64,000 nt of DNA from Ascaphus truei (taxonomy: Eukaryota; Chordata; Amphibia; Anura; Ascaphidae), in contig CM071568.1 of assembly GCA_036426205.1 (NCBI GenBank), positions 54,431,898 to 54,495,897 of the forward strand, given 5' to 3'. This document shows positions 1-9,399 of this stretch, in pieces. The position numbers and the translations under genes were made by a program. Within the stretch, counting starts at the first letter, position 1, and each line of letters starts with the position of its first letter. The notes beneath the pieces were generated by a model. The model worked only from the letters and a program-made list of their open reading frames with translations. It was not told where the DNA came from and did no database searches.

Positions 1-315
1 CCTCTTCTGCCAGCAGTGATGTCACTTCCTTCACCATGAAGTCCAGTTACTGTCAGGGAAATTTTCTCGTGTGGTAGGTGCCCGCAAAGAAGTTTCACTT
101 CCAAAATCCACTCTCGCACCTTCCTCCTATAAATGAAATTTCCATCTTCAATTTGACTGTACCTTGGCAGGCCGATTTACTAAGCAGTGCTATGCTATAA
201 GACACTTTCACTTGAGTGGGCCATACAGTGTTTTTCTGCACTGGATAGTGTTATGGCATATTGTATAGCCCCGCTTAGTTAACATGGGCCTTCATTTATG
301 TTTAAGGCTCTACAA
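1..315. other. unannotated flank
   Basis: I see no coding similarity, RNA gene or recognisable repeat in this stretch. Base composition is unremarkable. Confidence 0.4.
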
Positions 316-483
316 CAGGGGTCAACTCCAGTCCTCAAGGGCTACAACCAGGTGAGGTTTCCAGGATATCCCTGCTTCAGCACAGTTGGTGCAGTCGAAG
401 ACTGAGCCACGTGTGCTGAAGACGGGATATCCTGAAAACCTGCCCTGTTGGTGGCCCTTGAGGAGAGGAGTAGGCCATCCCTG
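316..483. mobile_element. hAT-like foldback MITE, copy 1
   Basis: A short non-autonomous DNA element whose two halves are inverted copies of each other. It starts CAGGGGTCAACTCCAG and ends in the inverse (GGAGTAGGCCATCCCTG). The arms contain GGATATCCCTGCTTCAGCAC and its complement. The same family recurs at 34895-35084, 42396-42578 and, as a fragment, near 53414-53510. It has no coding capacity. This copy is more diverged than the others and the flanking duplication is not clean. Confidence 0.8.
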
Positions 484-885
484 ATCTACTGTAAAATAAC
501 AGACAGCAGTGTTCCTGAGCAGAATTTCTATTACTTGTGAAGCAGATCAGATGGATTTAAAACCCCCTACTTTATGCAAAGCGCTCCTATATCTACACAA
601 TCATTCCCCTTCCTATTAGAGATGTAGAAATGTGCAGGAAAAAATGCACCAGAGTCCCCCTGAAGGAAAGATGTGTTTTCCTCATGCCGGGCGTCCAGGG
701 GAAATTGGAGATAAATGAATTCAGAATGGGCTTTTTTCACATTTCCTATTTTTCTGTACAGATCCGATTCATAATGCAACAGCTGACCACAGTGATATGG
801 TCAAGCTTCAGGAGCACGTCATTTATAAAAGACTAAACAAGACCAAATGGCAAGCTCTGAAACTGGAAACGGACGCGGTGGGACC
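484..885. other. unannotated stretch
   Basis: Overlapping short open frames on both strands here have no recognisable similarity. Nothing else is supported. Confidence 0.35.
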
Positions 886-889
886 TTAA

Positions 890-996
890 AGCTGCCGACC
901 GAGCAATATCCTATGTGTGTTTAAAAAAAAAAAAAAATCAGTTCTGAACTATTAGAAAGTACATGATGCACTTAAAAAAAAATGTAAAGACATTTT

Positions 997-1061
<65 letters not shown>

Positions 1062-1241
1062 TAGCGCAACCCCCCTGCATCTCCCGTGCGGGCAGGGAGG
1101 CAGGCACAGGGATCGGAGCAGAAGGGGACACATCTCCCGCTCCCCCCTCCCCACTGGCGTCACAAGCCCCCTCCATCTCGCGCAGGCTGACAGCCACAGG
1201 GATCGGGAAAAAAAAAAAAAAAAAAAGACTGAACTGCAGCT
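890..1241. mobile_element. TTAA-flanked MITE with (CA)n core, copy 1
   Basis: The segment is bounded by a perfect 12-bp inverted repeat, CCTTAAAGCTGC (884-895) and GCAGCTTTAAGG (1236-1247), so a TTAA tetranucleotide sits at each edge. A related segment at 44705-45185 lies in the opposite orientation, shares the 'agcaatatcct' subterminal region and A-rich tracts, and also has TTAA on both sides. TTAA target duplication is the hallmark of piggyBac-type transposons, so I infer a piggyBac-like MITE. No transposase is present. An internal GC-rich part contains two 'acagggatcgg' repeats. Confidence 0.6.
1000..1060. repeat. (CA)n microsatellite
   Basis: About 30 uninterrupted CA dinucleotides inside the TTAA-flanked MITE. 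A tract this pure is likely length-polymorphic. Confidence 0.97.
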
Positions 1242-1247
1242 TTAAGG

Positions 1248-1775
1248 AGCCGCAAACCTTAACTAGATTTAGTTCATCTGTACCTCTGACAGGTTGTTTT
1301 AATTATTCAACTCATTCAGAGTCAGTCACTCAATGCCAGTAGACTTGTGGCATTGGAGAGAACAATGAATTGATTCACACTGATAGAACTCTCAAAAGGG
1401 TGCTGACAGTGTTCTCAGGTTATGACTAATTATTGTTAGCAAAATGTTTACAAAAAGAAGTATGTCATTGTTATTGGGGTCCTCCTTCCCACACGCATTA
1501 CTGAGAGATGGAACAGCAACTGGTTTAGGAGTCGGACATACATATATTAATAAACATGTCAAGCGCGGTGTCAATTCCAACCTGTCAATGCCACACACTG
1601 GCCAGCGCCACCTCTAGTACTAGTTGTGCTAATTGACAAAATCTCTGCTGTGGGCACCGATACTGGCAGACAGCTATTATTGCATGGTCCTTTTAAAGGG
1701 CTGTACTACTGATAATGTTAGAGTGATGGTGGCACTACTCCTGGTAGTGTTTTAATAATCTTAGTAATTAGTCTG
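1248..1775. other. unannotated; possible 3' part of hAT relic
   Basis: No coding similarity is visible. It lies directly downstream of the hAT transposase relic on the minus strand and may include its 3' end, but I could not find a matching terminal inverted repeat. Confidence 0.3.
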
Positions 1776-1779
1776 CACC

Positions 1780-3490
1780 TCCTGATCCTCTTGAATCCTG
1801 GGTGCAGCAGCCACATATTACTAAGGAATCAGATGTTGACTCATCGTGATAAACGTGAGTGAGCCTTTCAATGCTATCATGGGATATTTTTATCCGGCGG
1901 CCAGTTAGGATTGCAACAGGTGCATCCAACACATCACTCTGACAACACACTTGCAGGAGGACAACTCAGCCACTCCACTGCCACCTTTGCAAGAGCCGGC
2001 CATGTTTCTGTATTAGCAGCCAAGTATTCAAGAGGATCAGAGTCAGGAGGCAGTAATTAACTATCACCTACTGTATATATACGCCTCCACCATGCCCATA
2101 GCACTAGTATTATTAGAGGTGTGTGCTGTTTATGCGCTAGTGCAAACCATGCCATAGTGATGGAGTGTTCCCCATAGTGATGGGCTACAGCTTCTGATGC
2201 TGTTACTGCCACCACCACTGGCCTGAGAGGAAGAAAGAGGTGATGACAACTGTGTTGTCTGTTTTTGCATTGAATGTACACCCACTAAGGCTGTCCTCTG
2301 TGAACCTTCATTGGCTTCCTCGCTCTACCTTTCCTCCTTTTCCAACACTCCATGGACACAACTAATTAGATTATCCTTGCAATTTGTCATAGTCTCTTCT
2401 CCATGGGGCAAAAATAATTTTCGGCCTTTGAATCAAGGATTTAAAAGTGTAACGTGAAGGTATTCATCTCTCTGTTTGATACTGACAACACAGGGTAATT
2501 TATCAGGAATTTAAGCAATGTATCATCAGACTCATCGTCACCATTATGCTGCATATCAATTCATATTTTTTCAACGCTGTAAATTAGAGGGATGATCTGG
2601 CTTATGCCAGCTTCATCACTGCTCACAAGAGGTCTCCCATAGGATGCCAATGTTTAGGCTGCAGGACGGCCTCATCCAGCTGCCTGGCTTGATCCATTAC
2701 ATAATCATTGACTGCCTTCTGCTACTCATGGAGACGCTCAAGCATATATAATGTGGCATTCCAGCATCTAGACACCTTCAATTTTTGCTAGTGACAAGGC
2801 ATGTGGTTTTGCACCTGCAACCCAGACAGGGCATTTAAGGACCGGCTAACATTCTACACTAGGAAACAAGTGACTATTAAATTGAGTACGTGTGCAAAAC
2901 AAGCAATGTGTATCATGTTGCCTTGTTTCAGTGCTGCAATCAAGTTGGAACCGTTATCCCCCACCACAAACCCAACCTCAGTTGCCCTAGGAGTTACCCA
3001 CCGGTCTATCACATTCTGTAACCATGATAGCACATCAGAAACTGTATGGGTCTTTTCTTAAAAAACCTGCATGTCTATGGAATGTCTTACTGCTGCAGAC
3101 GCGGACTGTCTTTTTTTCACCGGAATGGTATAGAATTAGTACCGCGCATGGCGATTTTACTCAATGTAGGTAAAATAAGGTTAAAACGGACTGGTCAGTA
3201 CTTGTTGTCCCTTCCAGTGGCATCTTCTTACATTGCTTCATTAGGACAAGTCCATTCCCCCAACGTCTGGCATCATGCCCGATGATGTCACATCCGGTTT
3301 TGCTGCACACAGATGTTTCCAATACTCAATATTCTCTCCAAGTAGGCTTATGGACTCCACGCAGGTCACCACAGCTGGCTTCATCTGCAGTCTGAGAAAG
3401 TCGCACCAGTACAAGGAAATGTGTTGGGACGTTGTTTTATTCTGCTGCTCTGGCAGCCAACTGTATTGTTCGGAGCAGGGACTTTCTACC
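1780..3490 (-). pseudogene. hAT-family transposase relic
   Basis: Decayed cut-and-paste transposase on the minus strand, spread over several frames. In order: a segment around 3390-3320 resembling the N-terminal 'KPAVVTCVES' part of ZBED/hAT transposases; the catalytic-core motif 'VVGDNGSNLIAALKQ' followed by 'HIACFAHVLNLIV' (about 2965-2870), which matches the hAT block around a catalytic Asp; 'NATLYMLERLHE' and 'AVNDYVMDQARQLDEAV' (about 2755-2670); 'SDEAGISQIIPLIYS' (about 2630-2580); and the C-terminal hATC dimerisation block 'DPLEYLAANTETWPALAKVA', 'CPPASVLSE' (about 2040-1940), then 'ERLTHVYHDES'. At least four frameshifts or stops break it, including a stop where the ERVFSA motif should follow. 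Assignment to hAT rests on motif order. I could not delimit the element's ends. Confidence 0.78.
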
Positions 3491-3499
3491 ACCCATGGA

Positions 3500-3955
3500 G
3501 GTCAGCTGTTTGTGGGACGCAGGTGGTCTGGATTATCAGCGCTTTCAATACCTGCTGATCAGCATGTTCTGAAGGCTGCAACTCACAGCTATTCATGGGT
3601 CACTTCCTCCCCTTCTCCTGTGACATCAGGCTGAGGAGGGCTTTCTGACTACGTTACTGTGGTAACAGGACAGGATTTTTTCCTCTACAGTACTTCCTGA
3701 TACAAAGGGATATTTAAAGATCAGAGGAATAGTTTATTTACCACAGCTCTCCGATCATCAGTTCCAGAGTGGAAACATTGAATACCTAAATGCGTTAAAA
3801 ATATTACACATTGTACGTGTTTTTAATCTTGACCCTTCAATTTTTTTTTTAAATTAAATTGATCAGTGCTATGGAGCATGTGCTTCTTTTATTTATCTAT
3901 ATCTATTTATAAAAAAAAAAGAGAGAAAACAAAGAAGAGAGGAGAGAGATAAAGG
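3500..3955. other. unannotated; possible 5' part of hAT relic
   Basis: This could hold the N-terminal BED-finger region and 5' end of the hAT element, but I see no cysteine-histidine pattern. It is followed by A/T-rich low-complexity DNA near 3840-3960. Confidence 0.3.
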
Positions 3956-3959
3956 AGAA

Positions 3960-4150
3960 CATTTTACAGAATAATTTTGCTTCATTTATATTTTATTTTT
4001 TTAGTTATAGGATTGAAGCATGGGGTTTCCGGAGCTAAACTACTTTAAGTTTAGCTCCAGTACCCCTTGCTTTCCGAGATACTTACCTCCCTAGGGTGTT
4101 AAACCAAACCATATACTTACCCATTTGGCCGTTTGTCCCTCTTCACTATT
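3960..4150 (+). repeat. interspersed repeat family X, copy 1
   Basis: Shares an inverse match with 5470-5766, including 'ttagttataggattgaagca', 'ggtttccggagct' and 'gagatacttacct'. A third copy lies at 44335-44610. It is non-coding and probably a MITE of unknown superfamily. Copies 1 and 2 face each other across the PLE-derived segment. Confidence 0.6.
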
Positions 4151-5460
4151 TTAATCTGAATACATCAATCCAAGTATGGTGATATCTAATTTGGCAGCTG
4201 AAACATTCACATTGTACATTATTATTCACTTTATTGTTACAAGTGTAGCTCCTTGCTTGTAGATCGATATACTAAGCATTATCTGTCATCATAAACATAT
4301 GCACCTTGATGAGTGACATATGCCCAACGGAATACAGCTATTATATGCTGCATCATCATTGACAACTGAATTAAGTGGAATCATAATTGCCTTGGATATA
4401 TAAGACCAGGGGTTTACCATCTAGAGACTCCTCCTTCCCCTGATGAAGCGTGACAGGCTCAGGGGAAACGCGCGTCGGATAGTAGTGACGTCATGACGTT
4501 GACGTCCGCATGGTGAAACAGACCAGCAGAGTGGGAGCCGGAACTTCGTGGAAATGGGTCGTATAGCATTGGTGTCAGCCTTTCCTTACATCTATTGGTG
4601 TTGTGGTATTTCTTATGGTTGTCCCGATTGTAGTAACATTATGGGTACTTTTGAGTCAGACAGGATACCTTTGAACCCACACAACTAAGGAAGGGCAATT
4701 TACAACTGTGTATCACACAACATATACGGATACAATTTGATATTTGCTGTATTTGCTTTTGGCTACACTGTTGGGTTGCTACTATTGCGCAGGCATTATA
4801 TGTGTTATACACTGTTGGGTACTGTTTGCATTGAGCCCTACTGATATCTGATGTGACACTCTGTAGCAGTGCCTTGGTCCTCATATCTGACTTATCTTTG
4901 ACCTATTATTAAGTGTCTATACACCATATTATAGGTATTCGTTACGCATTTTGTAGCATTACCTGACGGGACACCGCGAAGATACTACCCTACGCTATTA
5001 TTACATAGCGACGTGTACGCTCATTGTTTCGGATGTTATAAGGATACAACCTTGAGTCCCAATATCATGGGTATTTATGTGAGGTTTATATCACTTTGAT
5101 TGCCCAATCTGGAGTATCTCCTAGTGTAGTGATTGCATAGACCTCACCCCCATTATATCCTTACACACCCACCACTCAGCAGGACTGGTTCAACCAAGGG
5201 GATTTTATTTACATTGCATTTTAATCACTATTGTGTGTGTCATTTAGCATATGTGTTAATAAAATTTTATTATTTTACATTTTTGTACATATTAGTGGGG
5301 TCTTTTGGGACCACTTCATTTCTCAGTTGCTATTGATGTTCCAAGTATTTGTCTTACAGCCATTTGCGGCCAAATATACTGTTATACACAGGTAGAGTGC
5401 ATACATATAGGGATTCTTTTGTGTGTACCCTTAGGGGGTTCACATAGTTTTTTGGTTTGA
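4151..5460 (+). mobile_element. Penelope-like terminal (pLTR-type) segment
   Basis: Non-coding stretch with the organisation seen around PLE termini: an A/T-rich leader, a hammerhead-like core at 4440-4476, then a CpG-containing block ('gtgacgtcatgacg'), and an A/T-rich tail with 'aataaaattttattatttt' near 5258. No RT or GIY-YIG reading frame is present, so it would be a solo or truncated terminus. Boundaries are approximate because no target duplication was found. Confidence 0.5.
4432..4480 (+). ncRNA. hammerhead-ribozyme-like core (PLE type)
   Basis: The conserved core halves are exact: CTGATGA at 4440-4446 and GAAAC at 4465-4469, followed by GCGC and GTC (4474-4476). This fits the minimal stem III pattern GAAAC-loop-GUH. 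Stem I is weak (CC/GG, then mismatches). The segment between the core halves can pair only as AGC/GCT, leaving CAGGG unpaired; CCCTGA/TCAGGG could form a competing hairpin. It is probably a degenerate ribozyme, and activity cannot be judged from sequence. Confidence 0.5.
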
Positions 5461-5469
5461 GTTCTCCCT

Positions 5470-5766
5470 AGGGTGTGCCAGTATCTCTGCTGGTAGCAGC
5501 TCAGACGGGGGGTTGTTGGGGCAAATATAATGGTGGCTTTAAATGTCCCACGTCTTGAGGGCCAATAAGAACCAGTGACATCATCCCTTGCGGCTTTCCT
5601 ATTGGCCCACGTGATGAGAGACATTTAAACATTAGGTGGTAAGTATCTTGGGAAGCAGGTGATCCCTAGTGCTGAAATTAATGTAGTTCAGCCCCGGAGA
5701 CCCACTGATTCAATCTTACAACTAAAAATAAACAAAGCAAGAATTTCAACCTGTAGTGCTGCTTTA
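5470..5766 (-). repeat. interspersed repeat family X, copy 2
   Basis: Inverse-oriented relative of 3960-4150 and same-orientation relative of 44335-44610. Shared landmarks are 'gggccaataagaacc', 'catcccttgcggctt' and 'gttcagccccggagac'. It ends at 'gtagtgctgctttaa', immediately before Penelope-derived coding sequence. It is non-coding. Confidence 0.6.
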
Positions 5767-6115
5767 ATTATAGGCTAAAACTCTGATGATCCCTTCTGTT
5801 AATTGGCTGATTTAAAATCATCCAGTCAAGTCTGGAATGTTTTGCACCTTGCCAAGGTTTTAATTCTAGCCATTCTAGGTGCCATTGCTGGTTGTATGTA
5901 CCTATGAATTTGATCGTTTTGGGGGGCGGGCTTATCGCTTTATCCATCAGCAGGTTACCATGTGCTGTATATTTCACTCTTTTATATGCTCTGCTCAAGG
6001 TTTTCTTACTATATCCTCTTTTGAGGAACCTCAATCTCATCAGACCGGCCTGTTTCTCAAATTCTGAATCACTAGAACAGTTCCTCCTGATCCTGAGAAA
6101 CTTGCTAACAGGAAT

Positions 6116-6151
6116 AACTCCTGACGAAGCACCAGCGAAACACGTAGAGTT
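6116..6151 (+). ncRNA. hammerhead-ribozyme-like motif at insertion edge
   Basis: CTGACGA (6121-6127, matching the CUGANGA consensus), a minimal stem II of GC/GC closed by a four-base loop, GAAAC (6137-6141), a two-base spacer, then GTA (6144-6146). Stem I pairs AACTC (6116-6120) perfectly with GAGTT (6147-6151). The very short stem III is a feature reported for PLE hammerheads. The core coincides with the 5' boundary of the inserted element. Confidence 0.68.
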
Positions 6152-6911
6152 TAGCGTTGCTGGAGAACCGGAGGACTAAAGGACTGGCAAATCGGATTTG
6201 ATCCCAGAGGCAGACCGCGCTTCCGCCCTTACCTGTGACGCTGCCACGGAAGTGACGCATGCGGAATTCAAAGTGTGAGACGCAAGTGAGACGCTAAGAA
6301 GCTGTGTACCGACGGGGTCCTTCCATGTTTGGCGGTTCTCTCCAATGCCTGTTTTTTTCATTGAGAATGTGAGTTTAACTGCTCTTTATACACTGCATGA
6401 ATGCACTATTGTGGCTTTCTTCTTTTCCATGTCGACACCATATACCCACTGAGGGATAGCCTGAGATTTATTACATATATTCATCACAAGGGCTCCAATC
6501 AGAGAGAGAAGAATCTCTGACATACTTACCTTTGCAAGAAGTTTTGTGAGTGCAACTACTTAAGGCTAACAGAGTGATGTATAATTAGTATCAACCCTCT
6601 GCACTATATTTGCCTTTATTTATTTCATCCACATGTATCACTAAGCACACCTGCGCTCCTCCTCCCCCAGAAGAAAAGAAACTGTACATCTTGGGACTCA
6701 GAACAGTCCTATTTGAGGAAGTTGAGCTGCTAATCACAATTTGTATTTTTAATACTTATTTTACCACTGGTTTGTGAAGGGTATTTCCTAATTGTTTATG
6801 TGTATTCACATTTGTGTTGTTCCACCTATTCCTTAAACACTGTTTTCACAATCACTTCTAAGAAGTGCCTTGTCCATTTCCCTTCTCCCCTTTTCCCTGC
6901 ACTTTTCACAT
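6117..6911 (+). mobile_element. non-autonomous Penelope insertion with 12-bp TSD
   Basis: CTAACAGGAATA is present on both sides (6105-6116 and 6912-6923). Removing one copy and the 795 bp between them restores the reading of the host PLE from LIRGIPV into SKFLR, so the boundaries are precise. The inserted DNA begins four bases before a hammerhead core and contains no reading frame, only a GC-rich stretch ('gacgctgccacggaagtgac') and an A/T-rich tail. It is interpreted as a solo PLE terminal segment mobilised in trans. Confidence 0.82.
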
Positions 6912-7076
6912 CTAACAGGAATACCCCTGATAAGGGCTTGTGGATGGTAACTGTTGACATGTAAGATGCTATTCGTGGCTGCAGGTTTACGATACATCAT
7001 AGTAGCCAAAGTACCATCATGCCCCCTTGAGACAAGTAGATCACAGAAACATGCTTCATTGGTACTATACTCTAGA

Positions 7077-7345
7077 ACAGGGATGGGCAAAGTTTTTGAG
7101 CTGCTCCCCCAGCGCTCGTGCCCCCCCTCTCCTGTGACCCCGCAGGCATGCGACATGACCCCACCACGTTATTTGACGCCGCGTTGTCATGGCGAAGTGA
7201 CCAGAAGCCGCCTGAATCTTGGTAAGTTGAGGTTACAGAGGCTTCGTGCGGTCCCCTGGCATTTAATTTAAATGCCTCGGGGAAGAGTGCGGGGCCTCTG
7301 CAACCTCTGTGCGCCCCCAATAAATCCTGCACCCCCGCTCTACAG
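7077..7345 (+). mobile_element. hAT-like MITE (CAGGG...), copy A
   Basis: Related to the well-delimited element at 51814-52108. It starts 'CAGGGATGGGCAAAGTTTTT', has an internal 'tggtaagttgaggtt' followed by 'acagaggc', and ends near 'acagtttgag'. It interrupts Penelope coding sequence, so it inserted after that element. The right terminus is eroded and no target duplication is clear. Confidence 0.7.
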
Positions 7346-7679
7346 TTTGAGATTGTGCCTATTCTTGTTCAAGATCTCAATAAATTATTTCAATAGGCAG
7401 CGCATCCCACGCCACAATAGGAAGATATTGTCTATGAACTTTACCCACAACTCAATCCGTGAAGTGTACTTGGCCATTATTTTCGAAAAAACGGGTTATG
7501 TCTCCCACCATCCTAAATAGAGGTCTAACTATTTATACTCGCCCCATTGCCCTGTTCTGCAAACCATAGCTATCTAGTACCATTGTGGATATGAGGGGAT
7601 TAATGTTTTCAACAGGCAGCAATCAAGCTTACTATAAATCTGTGCACCTCGGTCAGGAGAGGTGTTTTTTGAACTTTGA

Positions 7680-7715
7680 GAAAGTGTGTTGTAGACAGGA
7701 AACACGCGCGTCGGC
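7680..7715 (+). ncRNA. degenerate hammerhead-like motif
   Basis: GAAAC (7699-7703) followed after six bases by GTC (7710-7712) matches the 3' core half seen in the PLE motifs elsewhere in the window. The 5' half is degraded (TTGAGAA instead of CTGANGA). A vestige at best. Confidence 0.3.
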
Positions 7716-7799
7716 AAAGACAGGCAAATGTCTATGATGTCACAGGGGAGGGGGCGCTGTAGTATTGTCTTTACCTGCACCACACGCTCACCCTGTCTT

Positions 7800-8620
7800 T
7801 AGGTGCTCTTATGCGTCTTTTTCACCCTCTAAGCACTAGAAATGAATTTTGAATATGAAATTAGAAATGTAGTATAACTACAGTACTTATCGGCCAATTA
7901 CCTCTTGTAGTCACAGAGAGACCAAACACTTCTATTATGGTGTAGTTTGCACCAGGCATCCCGGTTTCTGCTGGATTTGAATAGCAAAAGACTTATTATT
8001 ACCTCAATAGATATTTGAATTATTTTTTATTTATTGTACATAGAATTGTTGATCTGTAATCACTGTACTGCCACAATTGGACATTTCATGGGGGTGCTTT
8101 AGTGATATTTGGGTGCTTATGGACACCTATATAATAGCCAGCATTTTGGCCCAGACTTACAAAGGATTTATAGGACAGATCTCTACTTAATAGTTACTGT
8201 ACATAGTTACAGTTACCTAATAGTTAATATATGCACTTAAACACTCAGTCAGTAAAGGCTTTTGATACAGAGCTACTAATTTCAGCATTTATCTGAGCTT
8301 TATAACAGACAAGTAAAAGTCAAGTCTTACCCCACTCCTTCCATATGTCTTTAGTATTTCTCTGATCGTAGCTTGCTGGTGCTGGCTAGAGGGATGGCCA
8401 GAGTATCCCCTCCGCCATCAAACAATGAACATGAAACATAAATCTCCTTCCGTTCGCCGCACTATACAATCACCTTTATCACCCTCTATTTTTTATAGCG
8501 TCATTATTTAGGTACCTGTTGTGGATTAGACTATCCATTAAAAGCTATATTTTATCCATTCTACCATTATTCAATATTAATGTTAGAGTGCCCACAACTG
8601 GGAATTCTTTTGAATATACT
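7800..8620. other. unannotated stretch
   Basis: A/T-rich DNA without recognisable coding or repeat similarity. Confidence 0.35.
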
Positions 8621-8625
8621 GTGTA

Positions 8626-9336
8626 GATGGGAAGTTGCAGTGTATGTGCGTTTGTATATGGGAGTCTGCAGTGTGTGTGTGTGTGCGTTTGTAGATGGGA
8701 GTCTACTGTGTGCATGTGGGCGTTTGTAGATGGGAGGCTGCAGTGTGAGTGCGTTTGTAGATGGGAGGCTGCAGTGTGCGTGCGTTTGTATTGTATGTCT
8801 TTATTTATATAGCGCCATTAATGTACATAGCGCTTCACAGTAGTAATACATGTTGTAATCATATAAATAATATATATAACAGGTCATGGGAATAAGTGCT
8901 TCAGACATAAAAGTAGCATTAAGGAAGAGGAGTCCCTGCTCCGAGGTGCTTACAATCTAGTTGGTAGGTAGGGGAACATATAGAGACAGTAGGAGGGAAT
9001 ACTAGTAAGTGCGTCTGCAGGGGGCCAAGCTTTATGTATCATGTGTCCAGGATTATCTAGTGCTATTCATATGCTTCTTTAAGCAAATGTGTCTTAAGGT
9101 GGGTCTTAAAGGTGGATAGAGAGGGTTTGTAGATGGGAGGCTGCAGTGTGTACGCTTGTACATGGGAGGCTGCAGTGTGTGTGTGCGCGTTTGTAGATGG
9201 GAGACTGCAGTGTGTGCGCGTTTGTAGATTGGAGGCTGCAGTGTGCGTGCGTTTGTAGATGGGAGGCTGCAGTGTGCGTGCGTTTGTAGATGGGAGGCTG
9301 CACTGTGTGTGTGTGTGCGCGTTTATAGATGGAGGC

Positions 9337-9381
<45 letters not shown>

Positions 9382-9385
9382 TGTT
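8626..9385 (+). repeat. TG-rich minisatellite, interrupted
   Basis: Roughly 30-bp units built on 'gtttgtagatgggaggctgcagtgtg' sense landmarks (each begins GTTTGTAGATGGGAG and continues CTGCAGTGTG plus a variable TG run). The array occupies 8626-8787 and 9121-9385, split by an L2-like insertion. It closes with a (TG)n run at about 9341-9382. Apparent reading frames in it are repeat artefacts. Confidence 0.92.
8788..9120 (-). mobile_element. L2-like LINE/SINE 3' tail inside minisatellite
   Basis: Reverse-oriented copy of the same tail found at 60655-61022. Landmarks on the plus strand are 'tttatttatatagcgccatt', 'atgtacatagcgcttcac' and 'gaggagtccctgctccga', continuing into 'cttacaatct'. The last block resembles the 'agctcc-gagcaggga' region of L2-type 3' ends. 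The minisatellite word GTTTGTA flanks both sides, consistent with a short target duplication. Confidence 0.8.
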
Positions 9386-9399
9386 TGAAGATGGCAGGA

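Larger units (their letters stand above)
5770..7800 (-). pseudogene. Penelope-like element RT relic, split twice
   Basis: Old PLE reverse transcriptase on the minus strand. Reading 5' to 3': a fragment at about 7430-7340 with 'FIDNIFLLWRGM' and 'FIEILNKNRHNL', the palm block where Y/F-IDD normally occurs, here IDN; then 'DLLVSRGHDGTLATMMYRKP' and 'YHPQALIRGIPV' (about 7060-6905); then 'SKFLRIRRNCSSDSEFEKQA', 'FLKRGYSKKTLSRAYKRVKY' and 'KFIGTYNQQW' (about 6110-5850). This is the normal PLE order. The first gap is a hAT MITE (7077-7345) and the second is a younger PLE fragment (6117-6911) that inserted just after IPV. The IDD-to-IDN change plus stops make it inactive. The GIY-YIG end is missing, cut off by the repeat at 5766. 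Confidence 0.85.
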
